DNA of 36,527 nucleotides from Microcella sp. (GTDB lineage Bacteria; Actinomycetota; Actinomycetes; Actinomycetales; Microbacteriaceae): the NCBI RefSeq assembly GCF_030645145.1, contig NZ_JAUSMI010000072.1, positions 1-36,527 on the forward strand, in the 5' to 3' direction. Positions 1 to 7,269 of the stretch are shown here, in pieces. Below the pieces are notes generated by a model. That model did not search any database. It was given only the letters and a program-made list of their open reading frames with translations, and had not been told where the DNA came from. Each line of letters starts with the position of its first letter. The first letter of the stretch is position 1. Both the position numbers and the translations under genes were made by a program.

Positions 1-1
1 C

Positions 2-589
2 GAGCGCGAGCTCGAGCGCCGCGCGGCGCGCGTCGCGCACGACACCGTGCTCGCCGACCTCGCCATCATCGCCGCGCGCCCCGGACCTCTCGACCCCGGC
101 GCCCGGGCGCGCCTCGAGCGCGACCTCGCCCTCGCCCTCGCCGGCACGGTCGCGATCGACCCCGATTCGCTCTCGACGCCCGAACGATCGCCGATCGCGG
201 ATGACCTGCTCGAGCTCGTCCGCGAGTACCAGTGGAGCGGCGTGACCGTCGACGTCTCCGGCTGCGACACGCTCGTGGTCGCGGTCGACGAGGCCGTGCG
301 CGCGGCCGTCCTCGGGGCCACGCGGGCCGCGCTCGACAACGTCGTGCGGCACGCCGCGACCGACCGGGCCGAGCTCGTCGTGGGCGAGCGCGACGGCACC
401 CTCTCGGTGCTCATCGTCGATGACGGCGTCGGCTTCTCCTCCACGCGGGTCGACGCCGATCGGCTCGGCGTGCGCTCGTCGATCGACGCCCGGGTGCGCG
501 AGGTGGGCGGCTCGGCGCGCGTGTGGTCGGGCGACGAGGGCACGACCGTCATGCTCTCGGTGCCGGTCGGTGGGGAAGCACCCGCATGA
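2..589 (+). CDS. Sensor histidine kinase, C-terminal part (5' end outside window)
   Basis: This is the catalytic half of a two-component sensor kinase of the NarL-partner (HisKA_3) type. Reading from base 2, the fragment shows an H-box with HDTVL (His codon at 38-40), then a GHKL ATPase fold: N-box LDNVVRHA, G1 box DDGVGF, a G2-like RLGVRSSI and a terminal TTVMLSVPV strand. It should autophosphorylate on the His and pass phosphate to a LuxR-type response regulator, which is not in the window. The N-terminal sensor part lies upstream of base 1. Its stop overlaps the next start (ATGA, 586-589), so the two proteins are probably made together. Kinase identity is secure; the signal sensed is unknown. 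Confidence 0.85.
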   Translation, partial: ERELERRAARVAHDTVLADLAIIAARPGPLDPGARARLERDLALALAGTVAIDPDSLSTPERSPIADDLLELVREYQWSGVTVDVSGCDTLVVAVDEAVRAAVLGATRAALDNVVRHAATDRAELVVGERDGTLSVLIVDDGVGFSSTRVDADRLGVRSSIDARVREVGGSARVWSGDEGTTVMLSVPVGGEAPA

Positions 590-1821
590 GCGGGCGCGGC
601 GCGCGAGCGAGCTCGCCGTGGAGCGCCGACCCGCTGAGCTGGCTCGCGACCGACTGGCTCGCTCTCGCCTGCGCCGCCTACGCCGGCGTCCAGTCGCTCG
701 TCATGCTCCTGCTGCTCGGGCAGGCGGGGGACCGCCCGTTCGTCCAGGCGGCCGCGGCCGTGCTCGGCGTCTCCGCCTTCCTCCTCGTGCACGTCGCGAC
801 CCGGCCGCACCGGGGCCCCCTGCGCGAGCCCGTCGCCTGGGCGGCCATCGGGCTCGTGCTCGTCGCGCTCGCGCTCTCGGCCGCGGGATACGGGGGGTCG
901 GTGTTCCGCATCGAGCTGTGGTGGGCGCCCGTGAGCGTGTCGCTCATGCTCATCGCGCTCACGCCGTTCTCGACCGGACTGCAGCTCGCGCGCTACGGTG
1001 TCGTCTCGTTCGCCGCTGCCGCGCTTGCGGCGATCTCGCTCGCGGCGCAGGTGGAGCTCGGCTGGCCGCTCCCGGTGGCGGTGTTCCTCGTCGTGCTGCA
1101 GATCGTGCTCGCCGCCGTCGGCTGCATCGTCTTCGTCTCCGTCGTCACGCGGCTGTTCGAGACCTGGAACGAGCGGCCCCTGGGGGTCGACGGCGAGTCG
1201 GGCGACGCGAGCGACCGCGAGCGCATGGCCGAGGCATCCGCCACGGGCACCGCCCTCATCGATCGGATCGACGCCGACATGTCGGCGCGCCTCGCCGCCC
1301 CGCTGCGCTTCGTGCGCGAGGTGCTCGAGCGCGGCGCCGTGACGGAGCAGGACCGCGAGCGGGCGCGCGCGCTCGCCGCCGCCCTGCGCGCCGAGCTCAT
1401 CGCCGAGGCGGAGGAGACCTGGCTCGAGCGACTTGTGCGCGGACGGCCGATCGAGGTCGACGACGCCGACCGGCTCGCCGAACGGCTGAGCCTGCCGCAG
1501 CGGACCGCGCTGCGGGCCATGCTCGATGCGCTGCTCGCCCGACCCGACTCCGGGTTCATCGCGGGGCGCGTGGAGCTCAAGGCCGCCGATCAGGGCACGG
1601 TCGCCGTCGCCCTGCGCATACTCAGCACCCTGCCCGAGGGGCGGCGCGTGACCTTCCTCGCGCCGTACTACGTCACGCTGCAGGCGGCGGTCGACGACAT
1701 CCGCTGGCGGAACGGGACGACGCTCGAGGTCGACTTCGAGGTGCCCGTGAGCGAGGCGGTGCCGCGGGCGGTCGTGCAGCGCTCGCCCGCGCCGCCGCCC
1801 GCGCGCCCTCAGGCGATGTGA
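586..1821 (+). CDS. Six-helix membrane protein, probable degenerate histidine kinase (pseudokinase)
   Basis: 411 residues. I chose the ATG at 586 because it overlaps the upstream kinase stop (ATGA). The first ~195 residues hold about six hydrophobic helices, followed by a ~210-residue soluble part. That part can be laid against the neighbouring kinase: a helical stretch where the H-box would be but without a His, an N-box-like RTALRAMLDALLARP in which the essential Asn is absent, no DxGxG box, and a final strand (GTTLEVDFEVPV) like the kinase's GTTVMLSVPV. My inference is a catalytically dead kinase-like sensor acting with the upstream kinase. A membrane protein of unknown function is the conservative label. 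The convergent fbaA stop lies only 4 bases away. Confidence 0.7.
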   Translation: MSGRGARASSPWSADPLSWLATDWLALACAAYAGVQSLVMLLLLGQAGDRPFVQAAAAVLGVSAFLLVHVATRPHRGPLREPVAWAAIGLVLVALALSAAGYGGSVFRIELWWAPVSVSLMLIALTPFSTGLQLARYGVVSFAAAALAAISLAAQVELGWPLPVAVFLVVLQIVLAAVGCIVFVSVVTRLFETWNERPLGVDGESGDASDRERMAEASATGTALIDRIDADMSARLAAPLRFVREVLERGAVTEQDRERARALAAALRAELIAEAEETWLERLVRGRPIEVDDADRLAERLSLPQRTALRAMLDALLARPDSGFIAGRVELKAADQGTVAVALRILSTLPEGRRVTFLAPYYVTLQAAVDDIRWRNGTTLEVDFEVPVSEAVPRAVVQRSPAPPPARPQAM

Positions 1822-1825
1822 GCCG

Positions 1826-2854
1826 CTACTTCCCGGAGTGCCCGGCCGACCCGAGCTGACGCGTGGCGTCGACGACGCGCTCGGCCATCGCCTTCTCGGC
1901 GATCTTGCCCCACGCCCGCGGGTCGTAGATCTTCTTGTTGCCGACCTCGCCGTCGACCTTGAGGAAGCCGTCGTAGTTCTTCAGCACGGTGTCGGCGATC
2001 GAGCGGCTGAAGGCGTACTGCGTGTCGGTGTCGATGTTCATCTTGATGACGCCGTTGCGCACAGCCTCGGCGATCTCGGCGTCGGTCGAGCCGGAGCCGC
2101 CGTGGAAGACGAGGTCGAGGGGCAGGGCATCCGTGCCGTACTTCGCGGCAATGCCGGCCTGGATCTCGGCGAGCAGCTCGGGGCGGAGCTTGACGTTGCC
2201 CGGCTTGTAGACGCCGTGCACGTTGCCGAAGGTCAGGGCGGCCATGTAGCGGCCGTTCTCGCCGAGGCCGAGGGCCTCGACGGCCTGCGTGACGTCGCCG
2301 AGCGTCGTGTAGAGGGCCTCGTTCGAGCCCTCGTGCTGCACGCCGTCCTCCTCGCCGCCGACCACGCCGATCTCGACCTCGAGGATGGCGTTGATGTTCT
2401 TCATGCGGGGGAGGAGCTCGCGCGCGATCTCGATGTTCTCCTGCAGCGGCACGGCCGAGCCGTCCCACATGTGCGACTGGAAGATCGGGTTGCGGCCGGC
2501 CTTGACCTCGGCCTCGCTCGCCTCGATGAGCGGCATGACGAAGCCGTCGAGCGCATCCTTCGGGCAGTGGTCGGTGTGGAGCGCGACCGTGATGGGGTAG
2601 TTCTTGGCGACCTCGGTCGCGAACGCGGCGAAGGCGAGGGCGCCCGAGGCGCGCGCCTTGACGCTCTGGCCGGCGAAGTAGTCGGCGCCGCCCGTGGTGA
2701 CCTGGATGATGCCGTCGGAGCCCGCCTCGGTGAGGCCCTGCAGCACGGCGTTGATCGTCTGCGACGACGACACGTTGATCGCGGGGTAGGCGAACCCGCC
2801 CTTCTTGGCCTTGTCGAGCATCTCGGCGTACTGCTCGGGGGTGGCGATCGGCAT
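1826..2854 (-). CDS. fbaA: Class II fructose-bisphosphate aldolase
   Basis: 342 residues, full length for the family. The enzyme cleaves fructose-1,6-bisphosphate to dihydroxyacetone phosphate and glyceraldehyde-3-phosphate in the cytosol, using Zn2+. Visible signatures are HTDHC at residues 93-97 (catalytic Asp and metal His), LEVEIG near 158, HGVYKPG near 213 (metal His) and FHGGSGS near 250 (phosphate loop and metal His). The start is supported by GAAGGAG four bases upstream. The gene diverges from glpX across a 158-bp region with a recognisable promoter. No class I aldolase is seen nearby. Very confident. Confidence 0.97.
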   Translation of the reverse strand: MPIATPEQYAEMLDKAKKGGFAYPAINVSSSQTINAVLQGLTEAGSDGIIQVTTGGADYFAGQSVKARASGALAFAAFATEVAKNYPITVALHTDHCPKDALDGFVMPLIEASEAEVKAGRNPIFQSHMWDGSAVPLQENIEIARELLPRMKNINAILEVEIGVVGGEEDGVQHEGSNEALYTTLGDVTQAVEALGLGENGRYMAALTFGNVHGVYKPGNVKLRPELLAEIQAGIAAKYGTDALPLDLVFHGGSGSTDAEIAEAVRNGVIKMNIDTDTQYAFSRSIADTVLKNYDGFLKVDGEVGNKKIYDPRAWGKIAEKAMAERVVDATRQLGSAGHSGK

Positions 2855-2895
2855 GGGGCTCCTTCAGCGGCGCAGTGGTGGTGGATTTCGACGCC

Positions 2896-2924
2896 AGTCT
2901 AGCCACGGGGCTCAGCGCCGTCAG
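2896..2924 (-). promoter_or_regulatory. fbaA promoter (-35 and -10)
   Basis: On the minus strand CTGACG (2924-2919), a 17-base spacer and TAGACT (2901-2896) form a good actinobacterial housekeeping-type promoter. The start point would fall near 2889, giving a ~35-base leader that carries the GAAGGAG ribosome site. This is inferred from sequence only. Confidence 0.55.
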
Positions 2925-2935
2925 CGGCCCCGCGG

Positions 2936-2941
2936 TAGGGT
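2936..2941 (+). promoter_or_regulatory. glpX -10 box
   Basis: TAGGGT fits the TANNNT -10 pattern and would give a leader of about 65 bases before the glpX start. No convincing -35 is seen. It lies ~12 bases from the -35 of the divergent fbaA promoter, so the two promoters could interfere or share a regulator. Confidence 0.35.
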
Positions 2942-3012
2942 TGCCGCAGCGCTGTGCTACCACCCGGCGCGTCCCTCCTTCAGGCACGTCACGACTCGAG
3001 AGGACGCCACTC

Positions 3013-4005
3013 ATGGTGACCACGCAGACCGGATCCCTCTACCTCCAGCCCGACCGCAACCTCGCGATGGAGCTCGTGCGCTCCACGGAGGCGGCGGCGA
3101 TCCGCGCCACCCCCTTCATCGGCAAGGGCGACAAGAACGCCGCCGACGGGGCTGCGGTGGATGCGATGCGCAAGTTCCTGGGGACGGTCAACTTCGCCGG
3201 CGTCGTCGTCATCGGAGAGGGCGAGAAGGACAAGGCGCCGATGCTCTACAACGGCGAGGAGGTCGGCAACGGCCAGGGGCCCGCGTGCGACATCGCCGTC
3301 GACCCGATCGACGGCACCTCGCTCACGGCCGCGGGCCGCTCGCACGCCATCTCGATGCTCGCGGTCGCCGATCGTGGCTCGATGCTCGACGCCTCGAGCG
3401 TGTTCTACATGGAGAAGATCGTCACGGGGCACGAGGGCATCGGCGTCGTCGACATCCGCCAGTCGGTCGGCGAGAACATCCGCGCGCTCGCGAAGGCCAA
3501 GAACAAGCCGGTGGAGGAGATGCGCATCGCCGTGCTCGACCGTCCTCGCCACGAGCAGCTCATCGAGGAGATCCGCAGCGCGGGCGCCGGCACGCGCATC
3601 ATCCTCGACGGCGACGTCGCCGCGGGCATCAACGCCGCCCGCCACGACTCGCGCATCGACATGGCGATCGGCACGGGCGGCAGCCCCGAGGGCGTCGCGA
3701 CGGCGTGCGCGATCCGCGCGCTCGGCGGCTTCATCCAGGGCCGCCTCGCGCCCGGCTCGCAGGAGGAGATCGACAAGGGTCTTGCCGCGGGGCTCAAGTT
3801 CGACCACGTCTACGAGGCGAACGAGCTCGTCCGCAGCGACAACACCTTCTTCGTCGCCACGGGCGTGACCGACGGCGAGCTGGTCCGGGGCGTCCGTCGC
3901 CAGGGCGACATCATCACGACCGAGTCGATCGTGCTGCGCTCGCGGTCGGGCACCGTGCGCCGCGTGGTGGCCGACCACCTCGCCTCGAAGTGGCTCGACT
4001 TCTAG
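3013..4005 (+). CDS. glpX: Class II fructose-1,6-bisphosphatase (GlpX)
   Basis: 330 residues. It hydrolyses fructose-1,6-bisphosphate to fructose-6-phosphate and phosphate, the committing step of gluconeogenesis. Family signatures are GEGEKDKAPM at residues 68-77 and DPIDGT at 97-102 (Li+-sensitive phosphatase metal site), then DGDVAAGI and IGTGGSPEGV. The reading frame is open farther upstream, but ATG 3013 gives the normal GlpX N-terminus and has GAGAGGA about nine bases before it. GlpX is the usual FBPase in actinobacteria. The divergent aldolase gene suggests joint control of the fructose-1,6-bisphosphate node. The gene ends 9 bases from the convergent symporter gene. Confidence 0.96.
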   Translation: MVTTQTGSLYLQPDRNLAMELVRSTEAAAIRATPFIGKGDKNAADGAAVDAMRKFLGTVNFAGVVVIGEGEKDKAPMLYNGEEVGNGQGPACDIAVDPIDGTSLTAAGRSHAISMLAVADRGSMLDASSVFYMEKIVTGHEGIGVVDIRQSVGENIRALAKAKNKPVEEMRIAVLDRPRHEQLIEEIRSAGAGTRIILDGDVAAGINAARHDSRIDMAIGTGGSPEGVATACAIRALGGFIQGRLAPGSQEEIDKGLAAGLKFDHVYEANELVRSDNTFFVATGVTDGELVRGVRRQGDIITTESIVLRSRSGTVRRVVADHLASKWLDF

Positions 4006-4014
4006 AGCCTCCGA

Positions 4015-4980
4015 CTACAGCAGGTTCGGGATCTTCTGCTCGGCTGCCGTGTTCGCGCGCCGGAAGACGAACGTGACGACGGTCGCGATGAGCACGATGA
4101 ACAGCGAGTAGAGCGCCGGCACGATCAGGATCAATCCGATGTCGGGGCTGCCCTGGAACGTGAGCAGGATGATCGCGATCGCGAGCGGGCCGTTCTGGAT
4201 GCCCGTCTCGAGCGCCACCGTCCGTGCGTTCGCGGGGTGCAGCCGGATCGCCTTGGAGATGCCGAAAGCGACCAGGATGCCGAACAGCCCGAGGCCGATC
4301 GCCACGACGTAGGTCTGCCACGGCGTCGAGGAGAGCAGAGCCCAGTTCCGCGGTACCCAGGTGAGGACGAGGAACACGATGAAGAACAGGCCGAAGAACC
4401 CGCCGAGCAGCTCGAGCACCGCGCCGATGTTCGCACTGTAGCGGCGGATCAGCATCCCGAGCACGACCGGGATCAGCAGGATGGCGAGCGTCACCACGAT
4501 GTTCGTGATGGGGATCTGGAACTCGGAGGTCTCGGAGAAGAGCAGATTGCCGAAGATCGCGAGCGCGAGCGGCGTCATGAGGATGGCCCAGAGCGTCGAG
4601 TTCGTCGTCATCATGACGCTCAGCGCGAGGTTGCCCTTCGAGAAGTAGGTGAACATGTTCGACGTCGTTCCGGCGGGCACGGCGCCCATGAGCAGGGCGC
4701 CGACGGCGACGGGGAGAGCGTACTCGGGGGCGAGCTGGAAGAGGAAGGCGAGGCACAGCACGTAGGCGAGGACGGGCATGATGCCGAACTGCGTGATGAA
4801 GCCGATGATGAGACCGGAGGGGCGCTTGAGCGCGAGCTTGAAGTCGCGCGGCGTGAGGCCCGCGCCGAGGCCGAACATGATGACGAAGACGAGACCGACG
4901 AGCAGGTTCTGCTCGAACGGCGTGACGACGTCCTGCTCGTTGACGACGGCCTGCGTCGCGATGGCGAGGGGCGCGATCAC
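4015..4980 (-). CDS. Bile acid:sodium symporter (BASS) family transporter
   Basis: 321 residues with about nine to ten hydrophobic helices and no signal peptide. Typical SBF-fold pieces are visible: a polar-broken helix with MGAVPAGTTSNMFTYFSKGN (the Na+-site region) and ETGIQNGPLAIAI in the second repeat. BASS proteins import organic anions with Na+, including bile acids, pyruvate and pantoate. The exact substrate cannot be read from sequence. The GTG start at 4980 overlaps the fadD stop (GTGA, 4980-4977) and has GGGAG just before it, so it is translationally coupled to the acyl-CoA ligase. The reading frame runs open upstream through fadD in another frame, but that is an antisense-style shadow rather than a fusion. 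Confidence 0.88.
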   Translation of the reverse strand: MIAPLAIATQAVVNEQDVVTPFEQNLLVGLVFVIMFGLGAGLTPRDFKLALKRPSGLIIGFITQFGIMPVLAYVLCLAFLFQLAPEYALPVAVGALLMGAVPAGTTSNMFTYFSKGNLALSVMMTTNSTLWAILMTPLALAIFGNLLFSETSEFQIPITNIVVTLAILLIPVVLGMLIRRYSANIGAVLELLGGFFGLFFIVFLVLTWVPRNWALLSSTPWQTYVVAIGLGLFGILVAFGISKAIRLHPANARTVALETGIQNGPLAIAIILLTFQGSPDIGLILIVPALYSLFIVLIATVVTFVFRRANTAAEQKIPNLL

Positions 4981-6716
4981 GAGAGCTCCCTTCCCTGGGT
5001 CTCGATACTGGCCGTGCTCGAGGTGACGCCGATCGCGCGCAGCTCGCGTCGGAGGATCTTGCCGATCGGGCTCTTGGGCAGCTCGTCGACGAAGCGCACC
5101 GACTTGGGCACCTTGTACGCGGCGAGCGTCTCGCGGCAGTGGGCGATCACCTGCTCCTCGGTGGGCGGGTTCTGCGTCGGCACGATATAGGCGCGCACGG
5201 CCTCGCCCGTCTTGGAGTCGGGCAGGCCGATGACGCCGACCTCGAGCACGCCCGGCATCGAGGCGATGCGCTCCTCGACCTCGTTCGGGTAGACGTTGAA
5301 GCCGCTCACGATGACCATGTCCTTCTTGCGGTCGACGATCGTGAAGTAGCCGTCGGCATCCATCTGCGCGATGTCGCCGGTGCGGAACCAGCCGTCGATC
5401 ATCGACGCCGCCGTGTCGGCGGGGCGCTGCCAGTAGCCGGGGGTGATCTGCGGGCCGCGGGCGACGATCTCGCCGGGCTCGCCGTGCGGCACGTCGACGC
5501 CGCTCTCGTCGACGCAGCGGACGATCGTGGACGGCACGGGGATCCCGATCGTGCCGTCCTTGCCCGCCCCGCCGAGCGGGTTGAAGGTGAGGCACGGGGC
5601 GGTCTCGGTCAGGCCGTAGCCCTCGACGATCGGAGTCCCCGTGACGCGGCGCCACTCCTGCGCGACCGACTCGTGCAGCGACATGCCGCCGGCAGCCGAG
5701 GCGACGAGGTGCTTGGGCGGGCTCTCGACGAACCAGCGCTCGTTGAGCAGGGCGTTGAAGAGCGTGTTGACGCCCGTCATCCAGGTGATCCGGTAGTTCT
5801 CGAACGCCCGCTTGAGGTTGCTCGGCGGCCGCGGCGACGGCACGAGGATGTTGCGCGCGCCCTTCTGGAAGAACCCGACCAGATTCACCGTGAAGGCGAA
5901 GATGTGGTACAGCGGCAGGGCCGTCAGCACGACCTCCTTGCCGGGGCGGATGTGCGTGCCGAGCATCTGCATCATCTGCATCGTGTTCGACACGAGGTTG
6001 CCGTGCGTGAGCATCGCGCCCTTCGCGACGCCCGTGGTGCCACCCGTGTACTGGAGGGCGGCGAGCGTGTCGGCGCTGACGCCCTCGAGGTACGCGGCGC
6101 TCTTCCCGAGGTTCTGCTTCCCTCGTGCGAGCGCCGACTGCAGGGTCGTGTGCGGCACGGTGACGGGCGGCAGCGAGCGGTTCCAGATCTTCTGGACCAT
6201 CCGGATGACGCCGGCGACGACGGGCGGGAAGAACTCGGTGATGCGCACCGTGACGACCGTCTCGATGCTCGTCGCGGGCAGCACCTCGGGGAGCCGGTCG
6301 GCGAACATGTCGATGATCACGAGGACCGTCGCGCCCGAGTCGCTGAACTGATGCGTCATCTCGCTCGCGGTGTAGAGCGGGTTCGTGTTGACGAGCACGC
6401 AGCCGGCCTTGAGCACGCCGAACGCGACGACGGGGTAGCTCAGGCAGTTCGGCATCTGCACGGCGACGCGGTCGCCGGCGCGCAGGCCGACCTCCTCGCG
6501 CAGGTACGCGGCGAACGAGTCGGAAAGCTCGTCGACCTCGCGATAGGTCAGCGAGCCGTTCATGCCGTTCGGCATGCACTGGGTGAAGGCGACGGTGTCG
6601 GCGTAGTCGGCCACCGAGGCCGCCACGAGCCCGGGCAGCGTGTCGAAGGGCGGCGGAACGAGCTCGTGCTCGACATCGCTCGGGTAGTGGGCCAGCCAGG
6701 GGCGTTGGGTCATCAT
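4977..6716 (-). CDS. fadD: Long-chain fatty acid--CoA ligase (AMP-forming)
   Basis: 579 residues. The enzyme activates a carboxylic acid to its acyl-CoA through an acyl-adenylate, in the cytosol or at the membrane face. ANL-superfamily motifs are complete: YTGGTTGVAKG at residues 223-233 (P-loop A3), GYGLTETAPC (A5), GWFRTGDIAQMD (A7), DRKKDMVIVSGFNVYPNEVEE (fatty-acid-ligase signature, A8) and PKSPIGKILRREL with the C-terminal catalytic Lys (A10). Two ATGs in tandem (6716 and 6713) follow a GAGAGA stretch, so the first residue is uncertain by one. It is first in a two-gene unit with a BASS symporter, which suggests uptake followed by CoA trapping of an acid. Confidence 0.93.
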   Translation of the reverse strand: MMTQRPWLAHYPSDVEHELVPPPFDTLPGLVAASVADYADTVAFTQCMPNGMNGSLTYREVDELSDSFAAYLREEVGLRAGDRVAVQMPNCLSYPVVAFGVLKAGCVLVNTNPLYTASEMTHQFSDSGATVLVIIDMFADRLPEVLPATSIETVVTVRITEFFPPVVAGVIRMVQKIWNRSLPPVTVPHTTLQSALARGKQNLGKSAAYLEGVSADTLAALQYTGGTTGVAKGAMLTHGNLVSNTMQMMQMLGTHIRPGKEVVLTALPLYHIFAFTVNLVGFFQKGARNILVPSPRPPSNLKRAFENYRITWMTGVNTLFNALLNERWFVESPPKHLVASAAGGMSLHESVAQEWRRVTGTPIVEGYGLTETAPCLTFNPLGGAGKDGTIGIPVPSTIVRCVDESGVDVPHGEPGEIVARGPQITPGYWQRPADTAASMIDGWFRTGDIAQMDADGYFTIVDRKKDMVIVSGFNVYPNEVEERIASMPGVLEVGVIGLPDSKTGEAVRAYIVPTQNPPTEEQVIAHCRETLAAYKVPKSVRFVDELPKSPIGKILRRELRAIGVTSSTASIETQGRELS

Positions 6717-6773
6717 CGATCTCTCGCCGAAGGGGTCACCGCCTCGTCGTCGTTGACGGGGGGCCTGCGGCTG

Positions 6774-6779
6774 ATGATA
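6774..6779 (-). promoter_or_regulatory. fadD -10 box
   Basis: TATCAT on the minus strand fits TANNNT and would give a leader of about 50 bases before the fadD start. No good -35 is visible at the expected distance. Confidence 0.4.
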
Positions 6780-6845
6780 TCGGCATGGTGGGAGCGCGCA
6801 CAGCGCTGACAGCGGTGGGTTTTCGGCGGGCGATCGCCGATTCGA

Positions 6846-7256
6846 TCAGAGCGGAGCGGCGTCGTCGCGCGGCGGGTTCTGCAGTACCGAGATGATGTTG
6901 CCCGCGGGGTCGGTGAACCAGGCGATGTCGGGGCCGCGATCGGCGGCGATCCCGCGAGCGATGCCCCGGGCATCCTGCCCGAAGCCCTCGTAGCGGAGGA
7001 GCTCGACGCCCGCGGCCTCGAGCTCGTCGACCGCTCGGTCGATGTCGTCGACCTCGAGGTTCAGCACGGTGTACGTCGCCGGCTCGTGGTCGGCCTTGGG
7101 GTAGACGAGCACCCACCCGCCGCCGGGCAGCTCGAGCGAGAGCTGGCCCATCATCTCGTCGGTCACGGTGAGCCCGAGCACGTCGCGGTAGAAGGTGCGG
7201 GCTGCGTCGATGTCGGGCACCGCGAAGCCGCTGAAGGCGAAGGTGAGCGTCAGCAT
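6846..7256 (-). CDS. VOC superfamily (glyoxalase/bleomycin-resistance-like) protein
   Basis: 136 residues, the standard size of a single vicinal-oxygen-chelate domain with two beta-alpha-beta-beta-beta modules. Signs are the opening FSGFAVPDIDAARTFYRDVLGL, the mid-protein LNLEVDDIDRAVDELEAAGVELL and the closing WFTDPAGNIISVLQNP, which carries the family's conserved DPxGN...E/Q region. The terminal metal-ligand Glu appears as Gln-Asn, so metal binding is uncertain. Members include glyoxalases, dioxygenases and antibiotic-binding proteins, and I cannot choose among them. A TAGCCT box lies 7 bases before the ATG and there is no close ribosome site, suggesting a leaderless mRNA. Confidence 0.85.
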   Translation of the reverse strand: MLTLTFAFSGFAVPDIDAARTFYRDVLGLTVTDEMMGQLSLELPGGGWVLVYPKADHEPATYTVLNLEVDDIDRAVDELEAAGVELLRYEGFGQDARGIARGIAADRGPDIAWFTDPAGNIISVLQNPPRDDAAPL

Positions 7257-7263
7257 GCGGGGG

Positions 7264-7269
7264 AGGCTA
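7264..7269 (-). promoter_or_regulatory. -10 box for leaderless VOC gene
   Basis: TAGCCT on the minus strand lies 7 bases before the ATG at 7256, placing the transcription start at or next to the start codon. Confidence 0.5.

Noticed and set aside
2875-3012. Longer GlpX starting at 2875
   Set aside because: The added 46 residues do not match GlpX, run through the promoter region, and ATG 3013 has a ribosome site and the normal N-terminus.
4015-6579. Open frame of 854 codons that would fuse the symporter to an Arg/Pro-rich N-terminal part
   Set aside because: The upstream part reads fadD in a wrong frame and has the Arg/Ala/Pro make-up of a high-GC shadow. The overlap GTGA and a ribosome site mark the true symporter start at 4980.
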